From positions 158,031 to 222,030 of the forward strand of contig JADZAS010000030.1 of the NCBI GenBank assembly GCA_020852515.1: a DNA stretch of 64,000 nt, in the 5' to 3' direction. Within the stretch, counting starts at the first letter, position 1. Each line of letters starts with the position of its first letter. The translations under genes and the position numbers were made by a program. This DNA comes from Phycisphaerales bacterium. GTDB lineage: Bacteria; Planctomycetota; Phycisphaerae; Phycisphaerales; UBA5793. Positions 7,843-16,537 of the stretch are shown piece by piece. Below the pieces are notes generated by a model, which did not search any database, was not told where the DNA came from, and saw nothing but the letters and a program-made list of their open reading frames with translations.

Positions 7843-9162
7843 ATGAAATCGTCACTGGCTTTGGTTGCGATGTTCGGATGCGCTGCGGCGCTGGCCGGTC
7901 CGCCTGAATTCGAACCTCCGTTCCGCGTCAGCGCGGGCGATGAGTGGATCGACGTGGACATCGGCCACGCGGCGCCGTGGGTCGCGGATTGGAACGGCGA
8001 CGGGAAGAACGACCTGCTCGTCGGCCAGTTCGGCGACGGCAAGATGCGCATCTACCGCAACGTCGGCAGCAACGCCGAGCCGAAGTTCGACAGCGACTTC
8101 GCGTGGTTTCAGACGCGCAAGGGGCTCGGCTCGATCCCGTCGGGCTGATGCGTCGGCTTCGGTCCGCAGTTGGCGGACCTCAACGGCGACGGGATGCGCG
8201 ATGTGATCTCCGGCTCGTGGCCAGGCGAAATCTTCTTCTTCGCCGGCGCCCGCGACGGTGCGTACGAAGAGCCGATCAAACTCGAAAGCAGCAGCGGCGG
8301 CGACGTGAACGTGGGCCAGGCGTCGGCCGCGGCGGTGACGGACTGGGACCGCGACGGGGATCTCGATCTCCTCCTCGGCACCATTGAAGGCGACGTCTTC
8401 TTCGTGCCCAACGTCCACGAAGGCAAGGGCGTGCCGAAGTTCGGCGACGCGCAGCAACTGGCGGCCGGCGGCGAGAACATCCGCGTGAAGGGCGATGCCG
8501 GGCCGACCGTGGCCGACTGGGATGGCGACGGCGCGGATGATCTCATCTGCGGCGACGGCCAGGGCGGCGTGTGGTTCTATCGCGCCACGGCACGCGGCGA
8601 AAGGCAGATGCCCACGCTCGCCGCCGCCATCGCGCTCGTGCAGCCGATGTCGGATGAAGAGATGATGGCCGCGTACACCAACCCGACTGACGACATCGAA
8701 GGCAAACTCATCAAGCGCCCCGGCGCGCGCACCAAGGTCTGCATCGCGGACTGGAATGGCGACAGCCGTCTCGACGTGCTCGTAGGCGACTTTCAGACGA
8801 CGACCGCCGAGCAGCCGAACCTGTCGGATGAAGACATCGCGGAGCGCGATCGAATCCGGGAGCGGCAGCAGACCGTGATGACGCGCTACCAGCAACTCTG
8901 GGCGGTGCTCGACGCCAAACTCCGCGAGCGCGTCGGCGTCGGACCCGAAGAGGAAATGACGACCGAGCAGCAGGAGAAGTGGGGCCAACTCTGGGATGAA
9001 GTTTCCGCCGAGGTCGAGGGCTTCAACGAGGTTTCGACCGAACTGCAGGAACTCTGGCCGCAGTTGGCGCGTTTCGAACCCGAACGGCGGAACCACGGCT
9101 GGGTCTGGGTCTACTTGCGCAAGGCCGCGGACGCGAGCGCGTCTGCCGAGCCGGGGCCGTAG
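7843..9162 (+). CDS. Secreted FG-GAP/VCBS repeat protein with in-frame TGA: candidate selenoprotein (Sec102)
   Basis: Two open segments (7843-8145 and 8149-9162) are in one frame, separated only by TGA at 8146-8148. Read through, it is a 439-residue secreted protein with signal peptide MKSSLALVAMFGCAAALA and FG-GAP blades on both sides: WVADWNGDGKNDLLVG before, then LADLNGDGMRDVISG, VTDWDRDGDLDLLLG, VADWDGDGADDLICG and IADWNGDSRLDVLVG after. The TGA gives IPSG-U-CVGFGPQ, a Sec next to a Cys. A perfect 7-bp hairpin starts 12 nt after the TGA. ATG 7843 has GGGAGG upstream. The C-terminus (from ~330) is charged and helical. Alternatives are a nonsense mutation (pseudogene) or a sequencing error. 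A restart at TTG 8170 has no ribosome-binding site and would lack a signal peptide. Confidence 0.65.
8161..8179 (+). promoter_or_regulatory. Candidate bacterial SECIS hairpin
   Basis: GGTCCGC and GCGGACC form a perfect 7-bp stem around the 5-nt loop AGTTG. The loop begins 20 nt after the TGA at 8146-8148 and has G at its second position. Published bSECIS rules as I recall them ask for a small apical loop with a G in its first two positions, an upper stem of at least 4 bp, and a loop about 16-37 nt from the UGA; all are met. GC-rich coding DNA produces such stems by chance, so this alone is not proof. Confidence 0.5.
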
Positions 9163-9240
9163 AGCGGACCGAGGGGCGACTGGACAGTGGGCGAGGGCGC
9201 AGGCCGAGACGAGCCGCGACTGTGAAGGTCGATTGGGCAA

Positions 9241-9383
9241 CCCCGTCATTCCCGCGCAGAGCCTGCTCCTGCGAAGGGCGGGGCGGAACTCCACGGGCGT
9301 GCAGTCGCGCACGTACTCGTCTTCGAAAAATGAACGTCCCAGCCCGCTCGACTGGATGCCTGCCTTCGCAGGCATGACGACAC
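9241..9383. repeat. Dispersed repeat, copy A (cccgtcat...gcaggcatg type)
   Basis: This intergenic block shares its ends with a block at 28447-28558: CCCGTCATWCCCGCG at the left, CGTGCAGT in the middle, and CGACTGGATGCCTGCC...CGCAGGCATG at the right. The right end forms a hairpin (GCCTGC CTTC GCAGGC). It occupies much of the 378-nt space between the FG-GAP gene and the protease gene. No coding capacity is visible in it. Confidence 0.7.
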
Positions 9384-9468
9384 GTGCCGCGACAGCACGT
9401 GCCAGAGTTCGTCACTTCCGCGTTCTCGCAGCTAGGATGCGTTCGGCGCGACAACTTCGCACCGCATC

Positions 9469-9507
9469 AACAAAAACAGCGCACACCGCCGGTGCGGTGT
9501 GCGCTGT
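9469..9507 (-). terminator. Rho-independent terminator of the HtrA gene
   Basis: ACAGCGCACACCGC (9476-9489) pairs perfectly over 14 bp with 9494-9507 around a 4-nt loop. On the minus strand the stem is followed by TTTTTGTT. It lies about 34 nt downstream of the stop of the protease gene at 9541, the correct position and polarity. Confidence 0.85.
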
Positions 9508-9540
9508 GAAAGGCGATGACCTCGCAGGTCATCTCGCGGC

Positions 9541-11061
9541 TTATTCGCTCTTGAGGACCATGTACAGCGGCTGACCGCCGCGCTCGATCTTGAGCAGCAC
9601 GCCCTCGCCGAGGTTCTTCGCCTGGTTGGCGAGGTCGCGGGCGCTTCGCACCGCCGAGTGATTTGCCTCGACGATGACGTCTTCCGGCTGCAGGCCGGCG
9701 CGTTCGGCGGGCGAACCGGGCTGCACCTGCGTCACGAGCAGGCCACCGGCCGCCGAAACGCCCAGTTGCCGGCGCAGATCATCCGTCAGCGGCTGCACCG
9801 CCAAGCCCAGCGACGCTTCCGCCGACGGCGCCTGCGACGGCGCCTGCGAGGCGATCACCTGCTCCTGCCCCGGGCGCTGCCCCAGCGTCAGCGGGACGAC
9901 CTGCTCGGAGCCATTGCGCGAGACGGTCACTTTCACCTGCTCGCCCGGCTCGCGCTGGCCGATGAAGTTGATCAGGGCGCGCGGCGAATCGATCGTGCGG
10001 TTGTCCACCTCGACGATGATGTCGCCCGACTTGAGGCCGCTCTTCTGAGCAGGCGTGCCATCCATCACGTTCGTCACGACCACGCCGGTCGAGCCGGTGT
10101 AGTTGAACGCGTGGGCGAGATCAGGCGTGAGCGGCTGTACACCGACGCCGATCCAGCCGCGATCGACGCGTCCGCTGTCGATGAGTGAATCGGCCACGTG
10201 CTGGGCGAGGTTGGACGGGATGGCAAAGCCGATGCCGTCGCTTCCGCCGGTGCGCGAGTGAATGGCGGAGTTGATGCCGACCATCTCGCCGTGCAGATTG
10301 ACGAGCGGGCCACCGGAGTTGCCGGGGTTGATCGCCGCGTCCGTCTGGATGAAGTCTTCGTAGGTGTTCAGGCCGATGTTGCCGCGACCCTTGGCGCTCA
10401 CGACGCCGGCGGTTACGGTGTGGTCGAGGCCGAAGGGGTTACCGACCGCGACGACCCAGTCGCCCTGCTGGAGCGCATCGGAGTCGCCGAACTTCGCGGC
10501 GGGCAGGCCGGTCGCATCGATCTTGATCACGGCGAGGTCGCTGTCGGGGTCGGCGCCCACGACGGTGGCGGTGTAGTCGCGCCGGTCGCTGAGGCGAACC
10601 TTCAGTTCGTCAGCGCCCTGCACGACGTGGTTGTTGGTGAGGATGTAGCCGTCCGACTTGATGATGACGCCCGAACCCTGGCCGCGGCGCTCGGGCATCG
10701 GGCCGCCCTGACCGCCGAAGGGCACGATCTGCCCCGGCGTGTCGCCGAAGAAGCGGCGGAACTCAGGGGGAATCTGCTGACGCAGCTGCGGCGGAATCTG
10801 CTGGCCCGGCGACTGCTGGTTAAATGAGACGTTGTCGGGCCGATCGACCGTGGTGATGTTCACGACCGACGGCGAGATGGTCCGGGCCGCATCACGGAAC
10901 GCCGCGGAGATCGCCTCCGCCGACGAGATGGCCTTGGGAGGCGCGGGGTCATCGAATCCCATGAGCACGGGTGCAGTCAGAAATGTACAGGCGCCGCCGG
11001 CGACGATGAGCGAGGCCAGTCGGCGCGGCAGAAATCCGCGGGATGACTTGTGTGATCGCAT
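9541..11061 (-). CDS. DegP/HtrA-family periplasmic serine protease with two PDZ domains
   Basis: The 506-residue protein has an N-terminal signal region (RLASLIVAGGACTFLTAPVLMG), a trypsin-like protease domain, and two PDZ domains. The catalytic triad is visible: H145 in LTNNHVVQG, D175 in DSDLAVIK, and S249 in INPGNSGGPL. The PDZ domains span roughly 290-390 (GWIGVGVQPLT...) and 420-506 (SLGLAVQPLT...). It should degrade or refold damaged envelope proteins. ATG 11061 is chosen because AAAGGA precedes it by about 7 nt; an ATG two codons upstream is too close to that site. It is monocistronic, ending at a strong terminator. A second, membrane-anchored HtrA is at 58241. Confidence 0.93.
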   Translation of the reverse strand: MRSHKSSRGFLPRRLASLIVAGGACTFLTAPVLMGFDDPAPPKAISSAEAISAAFRDAARTISPSVVNITTVDRPDNVSFNQQSPGQQIPPQLRQQIPPEFRRFFGDTPGQIVPFGGQGGPMPERRGQGSGVIIKSDGYILTNNHVVQGADELKVRLSDRRDYTATVVGADPDSDLAVIKIDATGLPAAKFGDSDALQQGDWVVAVGNPFGLDHTVTAGVVSAKGRGNIGLNTYEDFIQTDAAINPGNSGGPLVNLHGEMVGINSAIHSRTGGSDGIGFAIPSNLAQHVADSLIDSGRVDRGWIGVGVQPLTPDLAHAFNYTGSTGVVVTNVMDGTPAQKSGLKSGDIIVEVDNRTIDSPRALINFIGQREPGEQVKVTVSRNGSEQVVPLTLGQRPGQEQVIASQAPSQAPSAEASLGLAVQPLTDDLRRQLGVSAAGGLLVTQVQPGSPAERAGLQPEDVIVEANHSAVRSARDLANQAKNLGEGVLLKIERGGQPLYMVLKSE

Positions 11062-11278
11062 GAGCATGTCCTTTCGTTATTGCGAGCCCCCGTTGCCACA
11101 AACCCTTCTGATTTTGCGGGGCCCGCTCGGGGCTAGTACGAGCGGAGTGAGCGCGAGGTTCAGTCGCTCGTGAAATCGTGCGCGTTGCCCGATCCGCGCG
11201 AACCGGTTGCCGGCGCACGCACAACAGGGCCGCCGGAACCGAGCCGCAAAGTCCGGAAACGAGCTGCGCCGCCCGGAG

Positions 11279-11384
11279 CCGAGCCCCGACCGTGAGGGAG
11301 GGTCTTGGCCGTGTGCGCTCAACGATGAATCGAGCGCAGCCGCGTTTCGAACGTCCTGGCCCCGTGCTGACGCGTGGGGCTCGG
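11279..11384. mobile_element. MITE-like element, copy 1 (106 bp, terminal inverted repeats)
   Basis: The block starts CCGAGCCCC and ends GGGGCTCGG, a perfect 9-bp terminal inverted repeat. Inside the left end is GACCGTGAGGGAGGGTCTT, and inside the right end CCCCGTGCTGACGCGTG. A block of 107 bp with the same ends and the same internal motifs, in the opposite orientation, is at 16943-17049. It sits in the 376-nt gap upstream of the protease gene, which holds no other recognisable gene. Confidence 0.7.
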
Positions 11385-11437
11385 ATCACGCAGCAGCGTG
11401 CTCATGCGTGGATGGCCGATGCCTCAGCGAGATCGAA

Positions 11438-12262
11438 CTAGTTCACACGCCGCGCGATCAACGTGTGGTCTCCGTCGATGATCGTCATGTCCAATGCCAG
11501 ATCCTCGATCACCGAAAAGGTGATGCTCACATCTGGCGCACCGACGGGATGAAAGACGTGGCCACCTTCATTGAGCAGAAAGCGAGCGGAGCGATCATCG
11601 CGCGAAAGCATCAGCCCCTGGCGCTTGTCGCTCCAGGCGATGCTCAGTCGCACGTGGGGCATGCCGATCGGCTCGTACTGAGCCACGTACGGTTTGGCGG
11701 CCGCTTCATCGACCGGCAGGTTGGCCGGCGATTCATCGGCGCCTCCCAGCGCCGTGAGATACTCGACCACATCATGCGCCTCATCCTCGCCGGCCACCGC
11801 GTGCTTGAGCAGCGTGATGCCGTGCGGCCCGGGCGTGCGTTGAATTCCCGGATGAGCGGTGCAGATCGCGCGCACCACATCCACCTGGCCGAGCATCGCA
11901 AACGTAAACAGGTTGGCCCGCGCGCCGTGCGCCAGCAGGACCTCGGCAATGTCGCGTCGACCCACGTGCGAAGCGGCGCCCAGCGCCGACTCCCAGTCGC
12001 CGAACCCCCAGTCCCAACTCGCGCGCGCCAACGCCGGACGCTGCTTGACCAGCGAAGTCACTTCATCGAGCTTCGTGTGCGCAGCGCCGACGATCATCTG
12101 GACGATCTGCGGATCCTGCGACGGATAGGACTCGCCAAAGGAAGGCCCGCCTTCGAGGCGGCCAAGCAGGTGCGCGGCCGCCCGCTGTTCAGGCGCCAGC
12201 AAGGCCGAAAGCGCTACCGCGGGTGTGGCGGACATAAACATTCGACGGGAAAGTCGTTTCAT
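11438..12262 (-). CDS. Tat-exported ankyrin-repeat protein
   Basis: The 274-residue product begins with a twin-arginine signal (LSRRMFMSATPAVALSALLAP). Its body has ankyrin-type repeats: ESALGAASHVGRRDIAEVLLAHGA, FTFAMLGQVDVVRAICTAHPG and ITLLKHAVAGEDEAHDVVEYL. The last ~70 residues form a beta-rich domain (VRLSIAWSDKRQGLMLSRDDR and onward). Ankyrin repeats mediate protein contacts; the partner is not evident. ATG 12262 has GAGGA seven bases upstream, deciding it over an ATG six codons earlier. The gene stands alone between the MITE-containing gap and a 263-nt non-coding gap. Confidence 0.75.
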   Translation of the reverse strand: MKRLSRRMFMSATPAVALSALLAPEQRAAAHLLGRLEGGPSFGESYPSQDPQIVQMIVGAAHTKLDEVTSLVKQRPALARASWDWGFGDWESALGAASHVGRRDIAEVLLAHGARANLFTFAMLGQVDVVRAICTAHPGIQRTPGPHGITLLKHAVAGEDEAHDVVEYLTALGGADESPANLPVDEAAAKPYVAQYEPIGMPHVRLSIAWSDKRQGLMLSRDDRSARFLLNEGGHVFHPVGAPDVSITFSVIEDLALDMTIIDGDHTLIARRVN

Positions 12263-12525
12263 GGCGGATCCTCGCGGCACGTGCCGTCGTTCTTTCGGAT
12301 TCGGTACCGCCGCCGCCGTCTCTCGTTGCGACGATGGGGCCGAACAACCGGCAGCGGGTGATAACCAATCCAGGCGCCGTGATCCAGAGGTCGGCTTTGG
12401 GACCGGCGGGCCACGCGGTTGCGGGCGGCGCGCTCAATGTGATTCGTCCATCATTCGCGCACTCGCGTGGCCTGCGCTCGCAAAGCCTCGCTTGACCACG
12501 GCACCCGGCCGTTGGATCATGAGGA

Positions 12526-12999
12526 CTACCGCGACTTGTTCACCGTCTTGGCATGCAGATTCAGCATGTACTCATCTGACTTCCCATCGCCGGACAAGTG
12601 ATAGATGATCTTGTCGGCCTTTCCATCCTCGTCAAAGTAGACGGTGATCCACTCCGTCAACACCGGACCCGCAGATTGGATGAAGAAGTCGTGACCGTAG
12701 GTAAATGAGTAGAACTTGCTTGCGCTGGCTCTTCCCGGTACGGAGGCGCTGCCCATGGCTGCAAGCTTCTGATCCACGATCAACTCCGTATCGCCCGCCG
12801 ACACGCCAAATGAGAGGAAGTCGAAGCTGTGGCGTCCGCTGTACTGATAATCGCGACTGTGGCGGTACAACCACCATGCATGCGCGTTCGAAGCCTGCTT
12901 CCAACACATCATCATCAGGCATAAGCACGCGAACACACCCACACCAATCGAGCACAGCCTGCGCTGCCTGATCTTCTCTGCACGTTCGTCGGTCATCAT
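12526..12999 (-). CDS. Hypothetical single-pass membrane protein
   Basis: The 157-residue protein has a short charged N-terminus (MMTDERAEKIRQRR), one hydrophobic segment (SIGVGVFACLCLMMMCW), and an extracytoplasmic-looking domain with a YSFTYGHDFFIQSAG strand region and a VYFDEDGKADKIIYHL hairpin. The last part resembles small lipoprotein folds that contain a DxDGKV-type hairpin, but I make no family claim. GGAGG lies just upstream of the tandem ATGs. The gene starts 13 nt after the rex stop on the same strand, so it is probably co-transcribed with rex. Confidence 0.65.
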   Translation of the reverse strand: MMTDERAEKIRQRRLCSIGVGVFACLCLMMMCWKQASNAHAWWLYRHSRDYQYSGRHSFDFLSFGVSAGDTELIVDQKLAAMGSASVPGRASASKFYSFTYGHDFFIQSAGPVLTEWITVYFDEDGKADKIIYHLSGDGKSDEYMLNLHAKTVNKSR

Positions 13000-13012
13000 C
13001 GACCTCCGACGA

Positions 13013-13672
13013 CTACTCGCGCTGCGCCAGCATCACCTGGAACGCGAGTTGTTCGAGCTGAACCGCCAGGTCCACGCTGCTGATCGACACGTGCGGCGGG
13101 ACCTGCAGGCGCTTGGGGGCGAAGTTGAGAATCCCCGTCACCCCCGCCTTGACCAGTTGATCGCACACGCTCTGCGCCGCCGCGGCCGGTACGGCGACGA
13201 TGCCGAAGCGTACCGAACGGCTCTGCACCACGCGCGCCAGGTCGGCCATCGGCGCCACCTTCACGCCGTGCACGCTCTGGCCCACGACCGAGTCGCTCAC
13301 GTCGAACGCAGCCACGATGTGAAAGCCCTTGCGCCGAAAGCCGCCGTGATCGAGAAGGGCGCGGCCGATGTTGCCCACGCCCACGAGGCACACGTTGGAC
13401 ACCTGGTCGCTGCCCAGCAGCCGGCGCAGTTCCGCGGCCAGTTGCGAGACGTTGTAGCCGATGCCCGGCTGGCCGAACTGCCCGAAGTAGCCCAGGTCCT
13501 TGCGCACCTGCGCATCGGTCAGGCTCAGCGCTTCGCCGAGCTGCTTGGATGACACCGTCGTGCGGCCGGCTTCGAGCAGATCTTCAACCTCGCGCAGATA
13601 CAGGCTGAGACGCTTGATGGCCGGGAGCGGGATGTTGGCGGTCGGCCTGGGGGAGTCGAGGTGGTTGGGCAT
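13013..13672 (-). CDS. rex: Redox-sensing transcriptional repressor Rex
   Basis: The 219-residue protein has the standard Rex layout. An N-terminal winged-helix domain (about 15-85) includes LSLYLREVEDL, VSSKQLGEAL, AQVRKDLGYFGQFG and GIGYNV. It is followed by a Rossmann NAD(H)-binding domain starting NVCLVGVGNIGRALL (93-107). Rex senses the NADH/NAD+ ratio and represses respiratory and fermentative genes when NADH is low. The window also carries sdhC-sdhA, a type of gene Rex often controls, but I find no convincing Rex operator near either locus by eye. It is followed by the membrane-protein gene at 12526. Confidence 0.93.
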   Translation of the reverse strand: MPNHLDSPRPTANIPLPAIKRLSLYLREVEDLLEAGRTTVSSKQLGEALSLTDAQVRKDLGYFGQFGQPGIGYNVSQLAAELRRLLGSDQVSNVCLVGVGNIGRALLDHGGFRRKGFHIVAAFDVSDSVVGQSVHGVKVAPMADLARVVQSRSVRFGIVAVPAAAAQSVCDQLVKAGVTGILNFAPKRLQVPPHVSISSVDLAVQLEQLAFQVMLAQRE

Positions 13673-13993
13673 GAGGCACCGAGGCGGGCGAGGCGGATGA
13701 AAGGCCGGGCAGGTCGTCGGCGAGGCGGGTTGCTGTAGGTCTGATAACGCGAACCGCTCCGCCGGCCGGCTCTGCTTTGCGAGGGCGGTGTACCATATTC
13801 CATCGGCACGCGCTGAGCGACCAGTGAGAACGAAACGCCCGTAACGTCGCTACTGCACCACACTTGCGTGTGGCGTGCCGGCAACAGGCCGCAAAGCCAA
13901 CGTCCGCTTTGCCGCCTCTGGCTTCGGATTCCACGCGCGGCACGGGCCTTGCTTTCCGTCCGGCGGTCTCAACATCTGAAGAAAGGCACGACC
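13673..13993. other. Intergenic region between rex and the 13994 gene
   Basis: This 321-nt divergent spacer contains both promoters by position. A TATGGT hexamer (minus strand, near 13793-13798) could be the -10 of rex, but no good -35 box is visible. I see no palindrome matching a Rex operator, no repeat family and no credible ORF. Confidence 0.4.
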
Positions 13994-14602
13994 ATGAGCA
14001 TCCTGCTTCTCGGCGCGGCGTTTGCGCTCAACGCCGCTCAACCCAACTACATCCTCAACGAACCGCAGTGGCGCGGCTCGACGCGCGGCGTGCTGCTCGA
14101 GTGCCCGCCGCCCTACCACGGCCACGCGCAACTCGTCACCCGCGAGTTCTCCGCAGCGCCCGACTTTGAGATCTCCGGCGTGCGCATTCTGTCGCGCGAC
14201 TCCATGCTCGACAACTGCTCGCAGCCCGGGCCGGACTGGTACGGCGTGCCCGGCGCCTTCGCCCGCATCCACGCGTGGGTCGGCGAAGTGCCCATCGTCT
14301 TCGATCCGTTCGACCGACTGCCCGAGTACGCGCCCGGCCAGCTTCGCCGCGCCCAGAACCTCTGGCTCGATGAGCAGGGTCTCGTGAACCAGGCCCGCCT
14401 CGTCCGCCGCGCCATTCCCGCGCCCGTCGTGGAGGAAGTGGAGCAGGGCGCACTGCCCGAGCCGATCATGATCATCCCCAAGCCGGAGAAGAAGAGCACG
14501 CGCGACCTGCCGCTGGAGGTGCATCGCCTCTCGCCGACGCGCATCATGATCACCGACGGCTCCGTGCTGCCGACGATCGAGACTGCGGCCGCGACGAAAT
14601 GA
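13994..14602 (+). CDS. Hypothetical secreted protein
   Basis: The 202-residue product begins with a short hydrophobic leader (MSILLLGAAFALNAA) and reads like an extracytoplasmic protein. Its middle segment, FEISGVRILSRDSMLDNCSQ, continues into PDWYGVPGAFARIHAWVG, and the C-terminus is Lys/Pro-rich then beta (VHRLSPTRIMITDGSVLP). No catalytic motif is recognised. GAAAGG upstream of ATG 13994 decides the start over an in-frame ATG at 13868 whose extension is Arg-rich. A palindromic AAAAGGTGC repeat that can terminate transcription lies 11 nt after the stop. Confidence 0.6.
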   Translation: MSILLLGAAFALNAAQPNYILNEPQWRGSTRGVLLECPPPYHGHAQLVTREFSAAPDFEISGVRILSRDSMLDNCSQPGPDWYGVPGAFARIHAWVGEVPIVFDPFDRLPEYAPGQLRRAQNLWLDEQGLVNQARLVRRAIPAPVVEEVEQGALPEPIMIIPKPEKKSTRDLPLEVHRLSPTRIMITDGSVLPTIETAAATK

Positions 14603-14612
14603 CACATCGCTG

Positions 14613-14636
14613 AAAAAAAGGTGCCAGGCACCTTTT
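14613..14636. terminator. AAAAGGTGC palindrome, copy 1 (bidirectional terminator-like repeat)
   Basis: AAAAGGTGC and GCACCTTTT form a 9-bp stem around the loop CAG, with A and T tracts at the two ends so that either strand can form a hairpin plus U-run. It lies just after the stop at 14602. Related copies are at 17790, 33281 and, degenerate, 56027. Confidence 0.65.
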
Positions 14637-14812
14637 CCGCCGCAGGCGCTGTATTCAACTGAACGTCACTCCTGGCTCGCGACGCTGACTCACACCAGTC
14701 GGCGTCGCAGCCGTTTTCTGCGGCGGCACGGGACTGGGGCGGATGCCACACCGCGATGCACTTCAGAGGCCGGGATGCCGTGCGCGAGCGCCGAAGCAGT
14801 TCCGCCCCGCGG

Positions 14813-16537
14813 CTATCGATTCAACTCTCGATCGAGCGCCCTGCGAAATCGCGCGTGCCGGGCCATCGCCTGCACGTAGCCCCGCTCCGATCCGTCGCAC
14901 TTGCCCAGCGCGATGGTGCGCAGGGCCGCCCGCTCGGCGGCGCTCCAGCGCGCTACGGCGGGACCGAGCAGGGACAGGATCGGCGCCATCCGCCGCAGGC
15001 TCTCGCGGCGATGTCTGTCGACGAGATGTCGCTTCGTGATGCCCAGCCGGCCGGCCACTCGCGCCGCCATCTCTTCGGCCACCGCCACGCGGTCGCGCGG
15101 GCCGCGCTCGGCGATCGCTTTGCCGACAGCCGTCGCCAAGCGTCCGAGATTGGACTCGGCGAACAGTTCGTCAGCCGCACGGCCAGGCAGCGAGAGCACG
15201 AGATCGCTCCGCGCCAGCCGCTGGAGGTTGCGCGGCGTGGTTCGATGCGAGGGGTTTGCCTTCAGTCGCCTCCATTCGCGCGCGGCGAGTGTGCGGATGG
15301 CGCGTGATGCGGGCCGGAATCCGAGGCGGTAGTAGAACCAGAATGCGCCGCTTTCGATGGCCTCATCGTTGTCATCGCCGAACTGGTATGGGCTGGCGAT
15401 GAAGTGACTGATGTCAAAGAGAGAGTGGAACGCGCGGAGCGTGAGCGCAAAGAGCATCGCCGCCTCGCTGCCGCGAAACTCCTCGAAGATGTTGATGCCC
15501 GTGTTGCCTTGCGCGAACAGCGGGCTCACGCCGCCGTAGCCGACCGGCACGCCGCCTGCGAACAGCATGTACCCGTAGTTGCCTTCGAGCGGGAGGCGCT
15601 GCTCGGGCACGACGCCCAGCACGGCCAGCAGCACGCTCTCTCCAAGATCGATCAGGTAGATTTCATCGAGGTTGGCAAAGCGCATCGCGTGCACTTCCCG
15701 GCCGCGCGCCGCCAGGGCCGCGACGGTGACCGCCCTGACCTGCGCCGCCTGCGCCCGCGGCAGCGGCGGCGGAATGTGCAGCGGGTCGGCGATCAGCGGC
15801 CCGGCATCACCGGGTCTGCGAAACGGGCCCCGCCCCGCGGGCTTCTCCCGGCCCGGCAGTCGCAGCAGCGTTGTCGAGCCGGTCGAGCGATGGAGGTTCC
15901 AGACCACCGGAACTTCGGCGTCTTCAAAGAGGGCGATGGCCGCGTCGCGGTCGCGTCCGCGCGCTTCGACTTCGCGCACGAGCCAGTCCACGGCCGTGCC
16001 GCCGCGCCGGCCGCGGGCGTGGTCGATCCATTCCTGCGTGCTCACGTTCCCGTCATCGAGCGTCTGCTGCTCAGCATTGAGCGCGATGCGATAAAGCAGG
16101 CCGTCAAGACGTTCGGGCTCGTCGTATCCGCTCCAGTCGATCTCACACTCGCCCGGCCAGCGCTGGGCGATCGTGCGCAGCGACTCGTAGCCGAACGTGT
16201 ACTGCGTGCGGGCGCCGATGATGCCGGTGTCGATGAGCATGGCGCGCTGGCGCGGCGTCAGCGCGGATGTACGTTGCTCGAAGCGCTTCAGCGCAGCGCG
16301 CGCGGCCCTGACGGTTGCAGCCGCCCTGCCGAATGCACTGAGGAACAGCAGCAGGCTGTGGTAGCGCCGGAGCACTGCGCTCGTGGGCGCGGCTCGCCGT
16401 TCGAGCTGGCTGATGGCGCTGGCGATCTGATGTGAGTGCGCTGCGGAGCCATCGTTCCCGCGGATGAGTCGCGCCAGCGCGTTCAGTTGTGATGCGGTCA
16501 TGATCGTGCTGGTTGATCCGCGTGCCGGCACTGACAC
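14813..16537 (-). CDS. Large uncharacterised protein with GNAT-like acetyltransferase region
   Basis: The 574-residue protein is soluble with no signal peptide. Residues ~335-430 read like an acetyltransferase core: GNYGYMLFAGGVPVGYGGVS, then a TGINIFEEFRGSEAAMLFA segment and FWFYYRLGFRPAS, the classic strand-helix-strand end of GNAT folds. The N-terminal ~300 residues are helical and basic and unrecognised. It starts at GTG 16537, overlapping the queD stop (TAGTG) with GGAG in place, so translation is probably coupled; ATG 16501 is an alternative. The acceptor substrate is unknown, and a link to queuosine or pterin chemistry is only inferred from coupling. Confidence 0.6.
   Translation of the reverse strand: MSVPARGSTSTIMTASQLNALARLIRGNDGSAAHSHQIASAISQLERRAAPTSAVLRRYHSLLLFLSAFGRAAATVRAARAALKRFEQRTSALTPRQRAMLIDTGIIGARTQYTFGYESLRTIAQRWPGECEIDWSGYDEPERLDGLLYRIALNAEQQTLDDGNVSTQEWIDHARGRRGGTAVDWLVREVEARGRDRDAAIALFEDAEVPVVWNLHRSTGSTTLLRLPGREKPAGRGPFRRPGDAGPLIADPLHIPPPLPRAQAAQVRAVTVAALAARGREVHAMRFANLDEIYLIDLGESVLLAVLGVVPEQRLPLEGNYGYMLFAGGVPVGYGGVSPLFAQGNTGINIFEEFRGSEAAMLFALTLRAFHSLFDISHFIASPYQFGDDNDEAIESGAFWFYYRLGFRPASRAIRTLAAREWRRLKANPSHRTTPRNLQRLARSDLVLSLPGRAADELFAESNLGRLATAVGKAIAERGPRDRVAVAEEMAARVAGRLGITKRHLVDRHRRESLRRMAPILSLLGPAVARWSAAERAALRTIALGKCDGSERGYVQAMARHARFRRALDRELNR

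Noticed and set aside
8146..8148. TGA read as tryptophan (recoded genetic code)
   Set aside because: TGA is used as the normal stop of several genes here, such as groES, so general reassignment is excluded.
8170..9162. Independent gene starting at TTG 8170 instead of read-through of the TGA
   Set aside because: The TTG lies inside the loop of a hairpin, has no ribosome-binding site, and would make an FG-GAP protein without signal peptide starting mid-blade. Kept only as an alternative.
13673..13993. Rex operator in the rex upstream region
   Set aside because: No TTGTGAA-type palindrome could be seen.
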